Origin: Trichobilharzia regenti
Taxonomy: Eukaryota > Platyhelminthes > Trematoda > Strigeidida > Schistosomatidae
Reading direction: 5' to 3'
NCBI GenBank assembly: GCA_944472135.2
Contig: OX235262.1
Location: 60,236,440 to 60,300,439, forward strand
Length of the DNA stretch: 64,000 nucleotides
A program made the position numbers and the translations under genes. Below the pieces are notes generated by a model, which was given only the letters and a program-made list of their open reading frames with translations, ran no database searches and had not been told where the DNA came from. Shown here piece by piece: positions 21,270 to 33,699 of the stretch. Position 1 is the first letter of the stretch. Every line of letters starts with the position of its first letter.

Positions 21270-23040
21270 CTTTGTGCACTTATGCCTTGTGACATACTGT
21301 CTGTCTGTCTGTTTTCGACATGGACTTTGCACCGATGTGCGGCACTTCAAGTCGCCACACTCCCTCCTTGTAGCACACAAAGCAAGAGAAGAAGGTAGAA
21401 GAAATGCATAACAGAGAAAGTAAACAGAGGTGTGAGACAAAGGAATAGAAGTAACGAAGAACAAAACAGTTTCATTGGAAATCATAAGTCACAAGGAGTG
21501 GATGCATCTTCCGTAGCCATTGAGAACGATTTTGAGCCATGTCACCAATTGTTTCCAACCATTGGTTTTTTCGTCCCGAGGACCCCAACCAGTCAGGAAG
21601 TCTACACCTTCCTACGTGGCTTAGACCAACTGTTGTTGATTTCATTGACTGGTGAGGCCATGTTTTGGTTTGACCGCCGCTAGCTCTTTTCCAGCCTGAC
21701 CCTATATCAGCTAACATTGCTTGTCGGTCGAGGAAGGCGATGACTAGGCATACGTAACACATGTCCTAACCATCTCAGTCTATGTAACTTCACAACCTCG
21801 TCGATTGATTTCCCCTCACCTACCTAGCACTCGACCGATGCCTAACCTCAGTATTGCTCACCTTATTATACTACTTCACACGGGAAATAGAACGCAGGCA
21901 CCTATGATCAAAGACAGCTAATCTTTTCATGTCTTCCAGTCTCAATGGCCAGGTCTCACAGCCAGCGATAAAGGAGGACGGTATAGACTGCTGAGCAGTG
22001 CACCCGCCCTTTGGTCGATAGCCGGATATCACGTCTACGCCAGAGACGGCATAAACTGGCATATGCGAAACTAGCCCTCTGTATCCGTACTGAGATTTCG
22101 TCAGACATCAACCCGTTGAGGCTGATGGTACTTTCCAATGGTCAACGTGCGCTACCACTTCACTTCCTATTTCTGAGCTAGGAGTCAGTGTAGTCCAGTT
22201 TGTAACATCATCTTACATTTGACAGGAGCGAATCGCATGCCAAACATTTGTAGATTGCAGCTCGAGGTGTTCAGAAGACCCTGCATTTTGTCAGCGTCCT
22301 CGCCTAGAAGAACTATATCGTCTTCATATTCTAAGTCAACGAGATTATTCCCTGGTAGCAAGTCAATCCCTGAGTCGCTGAAGTCACTTAGGGTTAAGTC
22401 CATTAGTACATCTGTGATGAAATTGAATAGAAATGGTGATAATGGGCATCCCTGACGGACACCACTAGTCGTCATCACTTCAGATACACCTCACCATAAG
22501 CCCTCACCTGGCTGTATGAGTTCGAGTAGAGTGTCTTAATCAGTACAATGTATTTTCTCGGGATTCCCTTTACGGCCAAGCATCGCCTGAGAACCTCTCG
22601 GTCGACAGAATCGAACGCCGCCTTTAGGTCAAGAAATATAATGATTGTTGGACTCCGGCAAGAATGTCTCTATTCTAGAATCTGTCGAAGGCTGAAGATA
22701 TGATCAATACACCCTCTTCCTGGTCTAAAGCCTGCCTGGCTCTCTCGTGTTTGTGCCTCCCCAGTACCACTTAGTCTACGCAATATTATTGAGCCTAGGA
22801 CTTTGGATACTATATTAGTTAAGCTAATCCCTCTGTGATTACCACAGGAGTACGTGTTTCCTTTCTTGTGTATGGGGATAATCAGTGACTTACACCAACC
22901 CGACGGAACTTCCTCTGATTTCCAGACGCTGCCTAGTACCTCAGTTAATGCAGAAAGTAACCTGTCTCCACCGTACTTAAATACCTCTGGAGTCATTCCA
23001 TCAGGTCCTGCTGCTTTGCCTAGTGATATACACTACGTCC
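21270..23040 (-). pseudogene. SR2-like (RTE-clade) LINE, 5'-truncated and broken
   Basis: The minus strand encodes the RTE reverse transcriptase in pieces: YSCGNHRGISLTNIVSKVL and AGFRPGRGCIDHIFSLRQ (about 22996-22670), then SGVRQGCPLSPFLFNF and LEYEDDIVLL (22478-22185), where YEDD stands in for the catalytic YADD. The C-terminal GCETWPLRLEDMKRL and FDHRCLRSI blocks follow (about 22000-21870). Frames change several times, so it is dead. The 3' UTR (about 21750-21280) matches 15047-15485 in the opposite direction. The endonuclease is missing: 5' truncation near 23040. Confidence 0.85.
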
Positions 23041-23299
23041 GCAACATGTATCCTCTTATTCTTTGGCAACAAGGTGTATTTAAGCGGTGGATTTTAAAAA
23101 AGCATTGCCTGCCTGAGCAAGCACACAAATAATTATAAACACTTTATAACATCTAAGATAAGTAACACATTTTTCACTAAATGAATAATTCATTGGTGTA
23201 CAGAACAAGAGGAATATAACAAAATGTAAGACCATTTCGTTTGCTGCTGCTTAAACTAGTACATCAAGATTAACTAATTGACTAAGTCCCAACGCAGAA

Positions 23300-23540
23300 A
23301 TTTGTATAGAAGTGCAGCATTTCAAGTGGGAGTAAAAGAAAAAAATTCAAACTGCAATGTATAGAAGAAAGAATAATTACACAGAGAAACATGAGAACTT
23401 AATAGATCTGAGAGACCGCTAAAAGTGAATGTACCTGCGCCACTGAAACAATCAAGAATCCCTCGCCTTCATTTCAATTACATAATCAGTATCACTTTTA
23501 GGCATTTAAGTAACACACTCAAGTTATCAAGATTCAAAAT
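23300..23540 (-). mobile_element. SR2-like 3' UTR fragment
   Basis: Shares the pattern GTGAATG-ACCTGCGCCA and the AGAAACATGAG block with other SR2-like 3' UTRs. Non-coding. The flanking bases 23541-24049 show no recognisable gene. Confidence 0.4.
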
Positions 23541-24049
23541 TCAACAAAGTGAGCCATAGTACCAACGCTCCAGCTATTAGTTCTTATATCCCGAGGATTA
23601 CAACCGATTGAGGGGATAAAAGTACATGTTAATGAGATTTGAAATAATTCATTTATCTTACAAATCTGAAGAAAGAGTAATACAATCTTAGTGTTCGCTC
23701 GGTTGGCTCTCACAGAAAAATTTATTTGTTCAGCGTCGAGTCGGGTTTCTTGGCTTAGGCCTACAACCTCCACCCAAAAAGTCTCACGTCCAAGTCTCGC
23801 TCCACCTACTTCAGTCTGTATTATTATGACTATTATTATTCCCTTGGGTATCGAGTGGAACATAAAGCTTCAAAGACGCATCTCCTCTTTGTTCTATTTT
23901 CTTCTGTCCCTTTTATCTGGATCCACGATTGCCCATAATCTCTCATCTCCTCCTCCCTAAAACAATCTCTTCTATGTCACCCTCGGACGACCTACTCATC
24001 CTTCCCATTGAGGTTCCACTAGAGCAATAGCCTGTATTGAGCGCGATGT

Positions 24050-25400
24050 CATTCGACGACCTCCTCAACGTATGCCCAGTTCATCTTCATTTTCTCCAAA
24101 CATTTGTTGAGCAAATAGGCTCTTCGTTGGTTTGTTGATAGAGTTTCTTGTTGATAATTCCCCTTCTGACCGGCTGGCTGGTTGACTGCCTATTTGATCT
24201 TCAGTAGGAACTGAAGGCAGCTGTTGATAAAAGTCTGTAGCTTGCAAGTGCAAGTTTCTAACCGGTATAGAAACACTAGCTGACTTCATGTGTTGAAAAT
24301 CCAAATCTCGCTCTTTATGATGGCTGAGTGCAGAAGATTTCCAAAGTGATTTCAGAGTGATGGAGGTGTACCTCGCCTTTCCGATTCTGGCTTTGACATA
24401 ATCAACCGTGTCACCTGTAGGTGAAATGACGATGACTAGAGAAGTGAAGGAAGTGGCCTCTTTCAAATTTCTCCAGTTGATGGTGACTGGTGCTGGTCGT
24501 TGTTGTTGTTGCCGTTGGCGCGTGGTTAACTTCATTCCCCCCCCGTTTTCTCTATGTTCACCTGCAGTCCTGTCTTCACTGCCTGTTTCTTCGGCCAGTC
24601 TGTTGGTTTAGGCCTGCGGATGTGTGATGGAGACACGCGAGATCAACACGCGAGATCCACATCTTCTAGAGTCCTCTTATCGGTAATCCAAAGTATACCT
24701 GTCTTTTCACTCCCCATAGTCTGATGCATAATCCAGTTCACCAGAATTAAGAATATCATCGGGGATAATAGACAGCCAGCCTTGTCTTACTTCTGTACGC
24801 ATTTCGAACGACTCGCTGAGTTTTCCGTTGTGGATCACTTGACAATTGGTACTGTCATATAGCCAGTTGTTGAATGAAGTTGATAAACACTTGGGCACTT
24901 CACTCCATAGTGAAGTAGTTTCCAAATTACTCGATTAACGCTGTCGAAGGCATTTTGAAAGTCAATAGAGTTGAGGTAGAGGTTTGCCTGCCATTTTATG
25001 CTTTGTTCGATGACGATGCGTAGAGCTGAATTTCATCAGCACATGACTTGCCTTTCCTGAATCCAGCTTTTTCCGGACTGGCGGAGTTCTGCATCCATTG
25101 TCTCTTTTATTCTCCCCAGGATGATGCGACTCAGTATTTTACTTGGCGTGGACAAGAGAATTATTCTATGTCAATTCTTGCATAAGCCAAGATCGCCCTT
25201 CTTTGGTAGCTTGACAAGGTAGCCGGTCTTACTTCCAGTCTGTAGACACCTTTCCTTACTTTCAAACCTTTTGCGATGATGGTGTGAGTACTGCAGTCGG
25301 AGGCAGTGAGTATTATTCTGAACTCTGACAAAAAAGAATGACTCACAGCTTGATAAAGTAAAAGTCTCTTTTAAGGGGCTGAGTTCAAATTAACTAGATA
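24050..25400 (-). pseudogene. Second RTE-type LINE, decayed
   Basis: Minus-strand fragments: MRTEVRQGWLS (the GVRQGC block) near 24790, then VDYVKARIGKAR and LKSLWKSSAL near 24380, which correspond to the conserved VKARIGKAR..F..L..IW region after the RTE palm domain. Many stops and frame changes. It differs from the copy at 21270-23040 and belongs to another RTE subfamily. Confidence 0.65.
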
Positions 25401-26587
25401 TTTGGTGATATATCTAGATTGAATTTGGTAGTAGAGCAAGCTGACTTAAAAACAGAAAGTCCAACCAGAAATTAGACTAAGGTTAGGGGATGGATTATGA
25501 CTAGGTTAAGTGAAAGACGTGAAACTACAGCAATCGCCCCGATACATGATGTTCAACAACCAACAGGACCTACGGGTTGTACGACAAAACTAACATCAAT
25601 TGTTCTGGATTTCTTTAAATGATTCCGGGAAGAAAGTGTGCTTGATTACTGCGTGAATAATTGATAAGTTGGGGTTTCTATAACATAAACATGCGAGGGA
25701 AGCCTGATAGGACAAATAATCTTTGCAGAGGATTGGGATTCTGGAGTAGGCTAGAAAATAGAAACTTATATGTACACAAATGCAACTGGCGGAGTCGAAT
25801 TTTCGTAGCCAAACTCAAGGATTTTCAAGATTTGACCCTCAAGAGCCAACCAGATACACAAAATGCAACGAAATGTCATTCCAAATAAGATTATCTGCCT
25901 TTCTGGACTCGGAGAAGGAAGATACACTATTCCACTCATTCTTTATGTACTTCATCCGTAAATCTATACTGTTAGTGAGGGCTATGCCTTATTAGATTAG
26001 GGTTCAGGTTCTGGGGTTAGGGTTAGTATTAGGTCAAGAACAGTGAGAAAAATATTAATGGACATCAAAATAACTTGACCTACAGTCACCTCGATGAATT
26101 CATCAATCGCGCATCGTATGATTCCACTATAGATCATTTTCGCAGTGACTGGGAAAAATCTTTGCAACACATGAGCCACAGATATGTAGTATAATATCAT
26201 GTTTACGATGTTTTAGTGCATTTTTCACCGATTATGCGACTTTGTTGCATCTATATTCTTGTGGCTCGTTCAAGGTCACTGCAGTCTGTAATTTAATGGC
26301 TCTGCAGCTTTTAGAGACCATTATTTCTCATTAGTTGCTCCAAGTCAGTGGTATGGCTGATTGGACGGCTCCTAAAGTGTAAATTTGCCTGCAGTCTGCA
26401 CATTTATATTTGCAATTCACTAATCTGAGTTCTTGACTACTTTTCTTTATCAAAAGATTCTCTAGATTATTTTGTGGCTGCCATTCTACAAACTTGCAAA
26501 CTCACAATTATTTGTAAGTCTTAACACTAAATAACACCTATTACTAAGAAATATATATTAAACTAGTTTTTTACCCTGAAAATTATT
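25401..26587. other. No recognisable gene
   Basis: AT-rich sequence. Two GGGTTAGGGTTAG-like words near 26000-26030 resemble telomere repeat but are far too few to matter. Confidence 0.5.
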
Positions 26588-26590
26588 AGT

Positions 26591-26790
26591 GTATCGGTGG
26601 CACAGTGGTTAGGACTCTTGCCGACCATGCACATGGTCCGGGGTTCGATCCCCTACCGACGCACACCTGATATCTATGGTCGGCCTGCAAAATTTGGGCT
26701 ACTTATATCCAAGCTGAAAATTCCACACTTGTACCAAAAATACGGTGTGGAATCAAGCTGTAAACAAAAATAAAAAATATATAAATAAAA
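26591..26790 (+). mobile_element. tRNA-derived SINE, full length
   Basis: Head with a clean A box (TGGCACAGTGG) and B box (GGTTCGATCCC), the right spacing for a pol III promoter. Then the body GGTCGGCCTGC, a 3' hairpin at 26720-26753, and an A-rich tail of AAAATAAAAAAT type. It closely matches 58305-58497. Both copies share the hairpin, so it belongs to the family. Confidence 0.85.
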
Positions 26791-27299
26791 AATTCCTAGA
26801 GGAACACATAAAACTGACTTCGATTAGCAACTAACAATAATCTATGGAAAATATTTTGAAAATAAAATATGCACAATCCGGAAATTCACAGTGAAAATCA
26901 AATAAGCAAATGCGCAAAAATCACCACAATAATCTATGTAGCGCCTAATGCTTATTACGCGCCAAACTCTCCGGGTGGGTAGTCTAATGTCCAATATCGT
27001 TTTAACGAGCTTGTATAAACCAGCTTGATTTTTTGTTCTTTCTTCTTGATTGTGAGATAACGATTCCCTGTATGCATAGTTCTTCCCGTCACTTGACTGT
27101 TGTAGCTATGGTTGACTCTAAGAGGGGTGGTATTGGGATTAATTATATGTTGTTTGTAGTATGTGATGTGTTTAGACTTTGTTGATATTTCGAATGGTGT
27201 TAAACTTTCAAAGTAGGTCCTCCGATGTCATTGTCAAGAGAAAAGATATATTAATGATTGATGTAATTGGTGTAGCTTATTCAAACTAAAAGAAAAAAG

Positions 27300-27880
27300 T
27301 AAAAACAGACAGCTAATTCAATTTGAGGTTGATTTATATACTTATACAAATACATATACGTATAACATCAATAAAACAAATAAAATGTATGTGCAGTTGT
27401 TGGAAAAGTCAGGAAAGCAATACAGGAGGGAATGTGAGGAAGTAAAGTGATGAAATTACATGTCTACCCATTAACGGTGCATCAGATTTCAATGGGGATA
27501 GGCCATTTGAACAGAGCCCTCGTGCCACGACGTGGTTGTCTAGCCTTCATTTAAGGCTTTTCACAGGCGGTGCAGTAGTTAAATCTACCTGCAAGGAGTT
27601 CCTTGGACGGCAAACTAGCAGTGAGAAGAAATGGGAGATCACTCAATTCTTCACTCTCTGGTGAGCTATCCTTCTAGGATTTCCACGAGGAAGCCCATAC
27701 CTACTCAATGGTAGAACACATTTGTTTGGGTGATTCAGATCATTTGTTATCTTTTAGACAGTAATCAGGTGCCCCCTAAGTGAACCGTAGCTAACTGTGA
27801 AGAGACCTAACTTATTTAGCCGCCCATTGTACGGTTTATTTCTGAGACTGCTGCGGATATTTTTCCAGCAGGAAGAAAAT
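27300..27880 (-). pseudogene. CR1-like LINE ORF2 C-terminal fragment
   Basis: The minus strand reads LNKLGLFTVSYGSLRGHLI, then ITNDLNHP, LPRGNPRRIAHQRVKN, and SHFFSLLVCRPRNSL. This is the conserved C-terminal region of many trematode CR1-type ORF2 proteins (LF.L.YRRLRGDLI..YRI...). Two internal stops make it dead. It is 5'-truncated. Confidence 0.65.
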
Positions 27881-28302
27881 TATTTGTTGGCGTGATTTTC
27901 TAAGAAGCGTATGTGAATCTAATATAGAATTATCCGTGATATGATAAATCCATCCATATGACGTAAAGTTCAATTATAGACCGCTGGTAACTGATATCAG
28001 TTATGTTGCAAACAAGGTACGGATGATATGGGCGTTGATAAAGCATATCCCCTATTTGAAGTGGCGCCTCTGGCTTAACCTTGACGGCAATTGCGCGGTT
28101 TCGTTTATTCGAGTGGGAGCTAGTCGTCCAGCAAACGCAGTAGACGCGATTTCGGTGCTTATTTTGCTCTTGTTGGATGAATTTGTATGAAAATTGTTGT
28201 GCGATATCGTTCTTGAGCATTTACTGATTGCTTGTGTGACAGGACGCCTTAATATATGGTTCATGCAATGATTATTTGGCATGCCGAGTAAGCTTCGCGT
28301 AC

Positions 28303-28473
28303 ATTTCGACGACTGTCATTCGATAGCTATCCTTGCAGCTTGGCGAAAACCTGTACTCGATCACAAATTTCCCTATCAGCTTTTGTGCAGTACCTATTAC
28401 TGTTGCAGGAACCGAAATATGATTGATATCGAATTCGTGCATGCCTCCACACTTTCGTGTGGTGTTTTGATGG
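28303..28473 (-). CDS. Candidate exon, 3-methyladenine glycosylase-like (weak)
   Basis: A minus-strand frame begins after the acceptor TTGACTTTCAG (before 28473). Its segment ISVPATVIGTAQKLIGKFVI followed by RMTVVE resembles the AAG/MPG block of the form A..LLGK.LV...IVETEAY. The next bases keep an EAY-like and LGMPNN reading only in other frames, so this is either an exon end, a pseudogene, or chance. No other AAG exon was found. Treat it as a lead only. Confidence 0.2.
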
Positions 28474-28620
28474 CTGAAAGTCAATGGAATGCATAGATAC
28501 AAGAGAAAATTAGTGTTCACAAATGGGCAGAAACTGCGATATGTTTTGCGATAACCTACAACATTCACTGTTTTCTGCCAAAATTTTCAAATGATTAAAA
28601 TGCACACTGCAACATTTTAG

Positions 28621-29228
28621 TAATTTGGTGGATTTCAATACCATCCTCGTGATCAGGTACGTAACGACATCTGTGATGTGCGTCATTTTGTCCTATTATT
28701 GAGTTTGGTTTCATAAACTTCCGATTTTTGTTATTTCCCTGTCGCCAAATTATATGCGTTTGTTCAAAGTTAATTCACAAAATTATTTTGAAATCACGTA
28801 GAAGTAGTGTCCGACATCTCTTAAAGCTATGGACGTAAGGTTAAGAAGCGGTTGCTGTATCCATTTAGGGGGGACTCATCGATTTCTGCAAGTAAGGGCT
28901 ACGCATCATATTACTAAATGCCTCCAGAAGCAACAGAATCTTCAGAAGCTATTAATGGGGTCCCAGCTCCTCTATTTCGAAACATATTATGTGGACAGGA
29001 CATAAGATTGACGTTTGCACTTTTTTTTAAACCTATATAAACTTTCACTAATTCTTACTTTGGTACCTCGTTAATATTATATTGGCAGTTATATTCATGT
29101 ATACATGCTGTGCTCCCTTGTTTTCTTTTTAGGTAATCTGTAATTCCAGTGACCTCGTCGGATTCGTTGCTGAAGAAAGTGGTTTCCAGTATCGTTGATT
29201 TTGTATTTTGTGTTGAATCACTAATAAA
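28621..29228 (+). CDS. Candidate chain of very small exons, unidentified
   Basis: Possible exons with consensus borders: 28621-28656 (TTTTAG before, GTACGT after), 28802-28834 (GTAAGG after) and 28869-28891 (GTAAGG after), then an acceptor TTTTCTTTTTAG before 29133 and an AATAAA at 29223. Phases join as one frame that ends with a stop soon after 29133. The intron 28835-28868 would be 34 bp, which is short but within what schistosomes use. I cannot name the protein, and chance splice-like words are common in AT-rich DNA. Confidence 0.18.
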
Positions 29229-31859
29229 TATATTCCCTATGCCTCAAATAGATATTCTACTTGTTAATAGTCACCACTCACTTTATAGAATGTTGTGAGC
29301 TACAGAGTTAGGGTCATGTGTTGTATTGAGTAGTGCGTTTAGAAGATGCTACCGCCTCTGAGGTATATTGTCGTCAGTACGGAGTGCATTCTCGTTCTCG
29401 TGATAAATCCGTTAGCAGTAATTATCATCAGTACCTATATTTCGTAAGGTTGGTATATAACGAAACGTACTAATTCAGTAGTCAAAGGTTAGAACTATCC
29501 GTTAAAATTGAAACAGGTGCTCATGAATGGGAAAACTGATCAATCGAAAGTTGAAACATCACGTAAGTGATAAAGTTATTAGCATTGTTTACATGCGAAT
29601 AATTAAGGTTATTTATTTAGAAACGATGGTTACTCGTTGATGGTTTGAGGGATATTTTGTTTGATAGGAAATAGGTGGGACATTGTAACTGAAAAACAGT
29701 GTAACTGGATTAGCAACATCAACTGGCCAGTATACAAATATTTTGAAGTAAAACACGATCGGGCAGAGTATTTCGAAGATAGGAGTAGTGCACTCTTCTG
29801 AAACTATTAATTTAGTGAGCAACTAAATTTGTCTTTAAATTGAGACTGAAAGTAAGCGGCATATTGGTAGGCTAAACGATTATCATTATTCGGTTTCGTT
29901 AGAAGGATAAACTATGCCCGTAGGTTAACAGGATTAGACGCATGATGTCAATTCGAAACTAGGTATCTACGTTTCGCAGCTACAGAAAACACCATGTTAC
30001 AATCTATTCCTTTAATCGTGTCAATCAATGTGACATCAGTTAAGACTAGAAAAGGAACACCACTGGTTTTCACAAAATCCATTTGTGTTCCCTAATATAA
30101 TGTACATTCCGTAATTATAGGCAAACCAGGAAACGCACCAAGTCATCACGTATATACGAACAATAATTCAGCGTACAAGGTAGGGTAGATTTAAAGGAAT
30201 GCCTACTCGATATGGCTCAGAGTTCATGTGAAGTGACACATGCCTACATCTGAAGGTGCGTGTATAAGGTATCGCATTTCCTCAGCCCTTCGTCTAAGTG
30301 ACTCAGTGGGTCGCCTCCATATTTGACAAATGCTCAGTCCATGAATTCTACTTGTACCTGTAAAACACAAAGAATACCCTGCTGGGATATGGTGCTGTGT
30401 TACACTAGAGTCCCTCAGTTTACAGGTAAATCACACTTAATATCAGTATTGCGGCTTTTAGTTGAAAAAGTCATTCGACTGTGTCACAGATGCTTTTGGC
30501 TGGATTCCTCAGTACCAAGTATTGTTCCCTGAGAGTGCATTGAAGAAACCCTGCAGGACGATATTGAAGCTTTGCCGAAAATTGAATAGAAGCATTTCAC
30601 TCATACAATATGTATACAGTAAAGAATACACTCTTAACTCACTGCGCTCAGCCCTACATCACCCTATAAAATTCTCTTGCTTGGAAATGAAACATGTACA
30701 TATATATTGTGTCGTTAACTTCAGATACACATTAATATCTAAATTTCATACGCCTTCTGTTTCACTACTCTATGTAATAATAGTTTGACAGTTATTTACG
30801 AATGCAGTAATAAGTAGTTCATGGGCCACGAGTAGCACTTGGTATTCAGCAGAGGTATGGGCACTTAGTGATTGTAATTTAGAGAACTAATACGACAAGG
30901 TTAGCTTTTTTCTAATATATACGCACCTATCAACGCAATGAAAAGATAATGACGAATTGTTATCACAAGCATTGTATTTACTATGGAGGGAATGTTATTA
31001 CAGGCAAACTTCACAGTAACATGTACAGGTCTTGCATGTCATTGCATCAGTAATATTAGCATACTAATTGTATTACGGCCAAATGTAAATAATCTAAAGG
31101 CGTCGTAACAAAAACTTTGCGGGAGGTAGATGTATTGAAAGACTGCTTGCAGACACTATGTACGACGACATCTAGCAGAATGTCTACGAAGACTGACAAC
31201 CTAAAATGAGGAAGATAAAAATGAAACAGTTGGGTGACACATTATGGATAAGATGAATATTTTTGATATGTGTGTAAAACTTGGGCAATATGGTAGAGTA
31301 TAACTACATTATGGATACGACTTTATTTTGATAAATCACACAGTGTTGTACAGCAATATTATCTGATGACGTTTCGAGCACAAATTATTGCTCATAATCG
31401 TATCAAGTCAGTCACACAACTTTTTGCCTCATTCATACACATGAGTATTTTAGTTAAGCGTACTACAGGGATAAAAGGTCACTCATCTCATTCACTTCTA
31501 TTCACACTAATTCTTATGTCCGTGTTACTGACTTTTGGTTTATGTTTTCCTCTTCGGTGCACTTTATCTGGACAATTTAAGGAATTAGGAAGTGCATAGA
31601 GTACTTAGGAAACGGTATGAATAATTGTTTAAGCTAATTAACACTAGGTAGTTGTGACACTACGCATCTGCAGTGACAAAGCTGACTGACTGAGTTTTAA
31701 CATGGAAATGAGCACAGAAGTGTAGCAGTCCAATTTGTGACGTTCCACACTTGAAAAATATTATATTTAGTTAGTAATAAGCAAAACATATTTCATCAGA
31801 TGTGTTTCGACTTCGCATTTGGGCTAAGCGATAAAATTAACTAACTCATGAGATATAAC
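29229..31859. other. No recognisable gene or repeat
   Basis: Single-copy-looking AT-rich DNA. The frame at 30462-30788 plus shows no motif. Nothing supportable was seen on either strand. Confidence 0.45.
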
Positions 31860-32640
31860 GAGAAAGAGTGTGAGAGTTATCTCGGGTAAGAGGAGAAATT
31901 ATTGTAAGATCACTTTTTTCAGTTAGACAAGAACTAAATGGAAAATACGATTACCATTTGTTGACATTTTGCCTATTTTTATCCACGTTTTAGCATTTCA
32001 CTATATCTGGACTATAGAACATTCTGACAGACTGACTTTCAACATAGAAGCTTGCACACAAGTGCACCCGCTTAAGTTAGCACATTCCATGTAGCACACA
32101 AAGGTAGAAGAAAAAAGAAATTAAATGTCACTATAATGAGCATAAATGTGATGAAAAACAAAGTCATATGGAAAAAATATAAGGGTTGCTCAGATATGTG
32201 AGATTACACACAGTGAATGCATCTGTGTCATTAACAACGTTTGGAATCACATTTCTACTTAACACTAAACTTAACCCCAATATTACTCACCATATTAGAC
32301 TACTTAACACAGAAGAAAGGGTACAGACACTACGATCAAAAACCAGTAGTCTTTTCATATCTTCCAGTTTCAATGGTCACTTATCGCAGCCTAAGTGGGC
32401 AATACCATCAGCATACACTAAGTTGACAAGACTGTTCTCTGGTAAGTCCCTAAAGTGAGTGATAGATAATTCGGTTAATACATTTAGGATGAACGTGAAC
32501 TAAAATAAGGACTACAGTTGTAGAAATGAGCCTTGTATTATACCCTTCTTGGAAATATCAGTTCCCTCATAGTTTAGTTTCAGTATTAAGTGAATGGAAT
32601 GCAGTCTACAGATTCATGAAATTCACATACTGACGCGCTA
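31860..32640 (-). mobile_element. Decayed SR2-like copy A
   Basis: Shares with copy B (33700-34740) the blocks CATTTGTTGA-ATTTTG, CACATTCCATGTAG, GTGAATGCATCTGTG and a remnant of the RT 3' coding part. It is heavily mutated; no frame of useful length remains. Confidence 0.5.
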
Positions 32641-32645
32641 CTTTC

Positions 32646-33620
32646 CTAGAATCCTAGTTGACGTCTCCTCAAGAAAGTGGGAGATGAGCATTGCACTTCT
32701 GTAAACTCAGTAGGCTGTGAACTGCTGCCAATGAAATCGACAGCAATTTTTGGTATTACGTAATTCCGAAACCGATCATATAATCTTTGACACTGACTTC
32801 TGGTTCGATCAGATGAAGTTAAAGGCAAGAGCTGAGAATATAGGAGATGTTGAGGGTTAGATAGTATAGTTTTAGACCATTTATCGCATGAGTTTAGATG
32901 TCTTTCAACTAATCCATTAACGAGTTGACTAAATGGTACGCCACTTGCCCTAATGACAGCCTTAATACCCTGCACAATACGACATAGCCGTTTTTGAGTA
33001 ATTCAGGAAAGAATAAGGGGGAGCAGTAAAGACCGATGCAAGAGTTAACAAATTGTAAAAGGAGGTTGAATGATTCCTGACTGTCTTGACCACATAACGT
33101 GGTAAGCTAGACTGAAGGTTTTCTTAGAAATCGACAAGATATAGAATGACCAAGAAAGACCAGAGGATAGAACTACTTCAAGGTATTTTATGTTAGACTT
33201 AGTTTCTGTTTCAGTGCCCTCTTTGATACGAGCATCTTGTAAACAACACAATTCTTGTAATTCACGCTTATGAGTGAAGGGAAAGTTAACTGCCTGAAAT
33301 TTAGAGGGATTTAACGTAAGACCATATGCCTTAGACTACAGACAGGAAGCAGTTAGGTTTGCTGCAGTCACATTGTAACATGACAGGAAGTGAGACGGTC
33401 AGATCACCAGCGTATTTGACGAAGTTGCTCTCATTAGAAAGAGAAAAGTCATGTAAGACGAGGGAGAAAAAAGAAGAGGAGAGATAACAATACCCTGAGG
33501 AACACCAGCTTCAGCAAACGAGGCGGAATATTTACCCTAATATACAGTATGCTGCATTCCATTTGAGAAATGATAATGCAACCAGTCAACTCCTCAGGAC
33601 CCGTGTTTTCACGACCGAAA
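32646..33620 (-). pseudogene. Non-LTR RT fragment, catalytic motif mutated
   Basis: The minus strand encodes in pieces an RT domain and its downstream region. A GVPQGIVISPLLF-like block (33500) and NFVKYAGDLTVSLP (33425) come first, then IKYLEVVLSSGLSWSF (about 33185) and IKAVIRASGVPFSQLVNGL (32960). The catalytic YADD reads YAGD. Several frame changes and stops make it dead. It sits between two SR2-like copies of the same direction. Confidence 0.65.
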
Positions 33621-33699
33621 ACTTATTCAACTAAAGTCATCTATGTCCTGAGTCGACAACAACGGCATATGCTGACTGAAAGCTTAGCACAAAAGTGAC

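Noticed and set aside
26000..26040. Telomere-like TTAGGG words
   Set aside because: Only two or three imperfect units; no interstitial telomere array.
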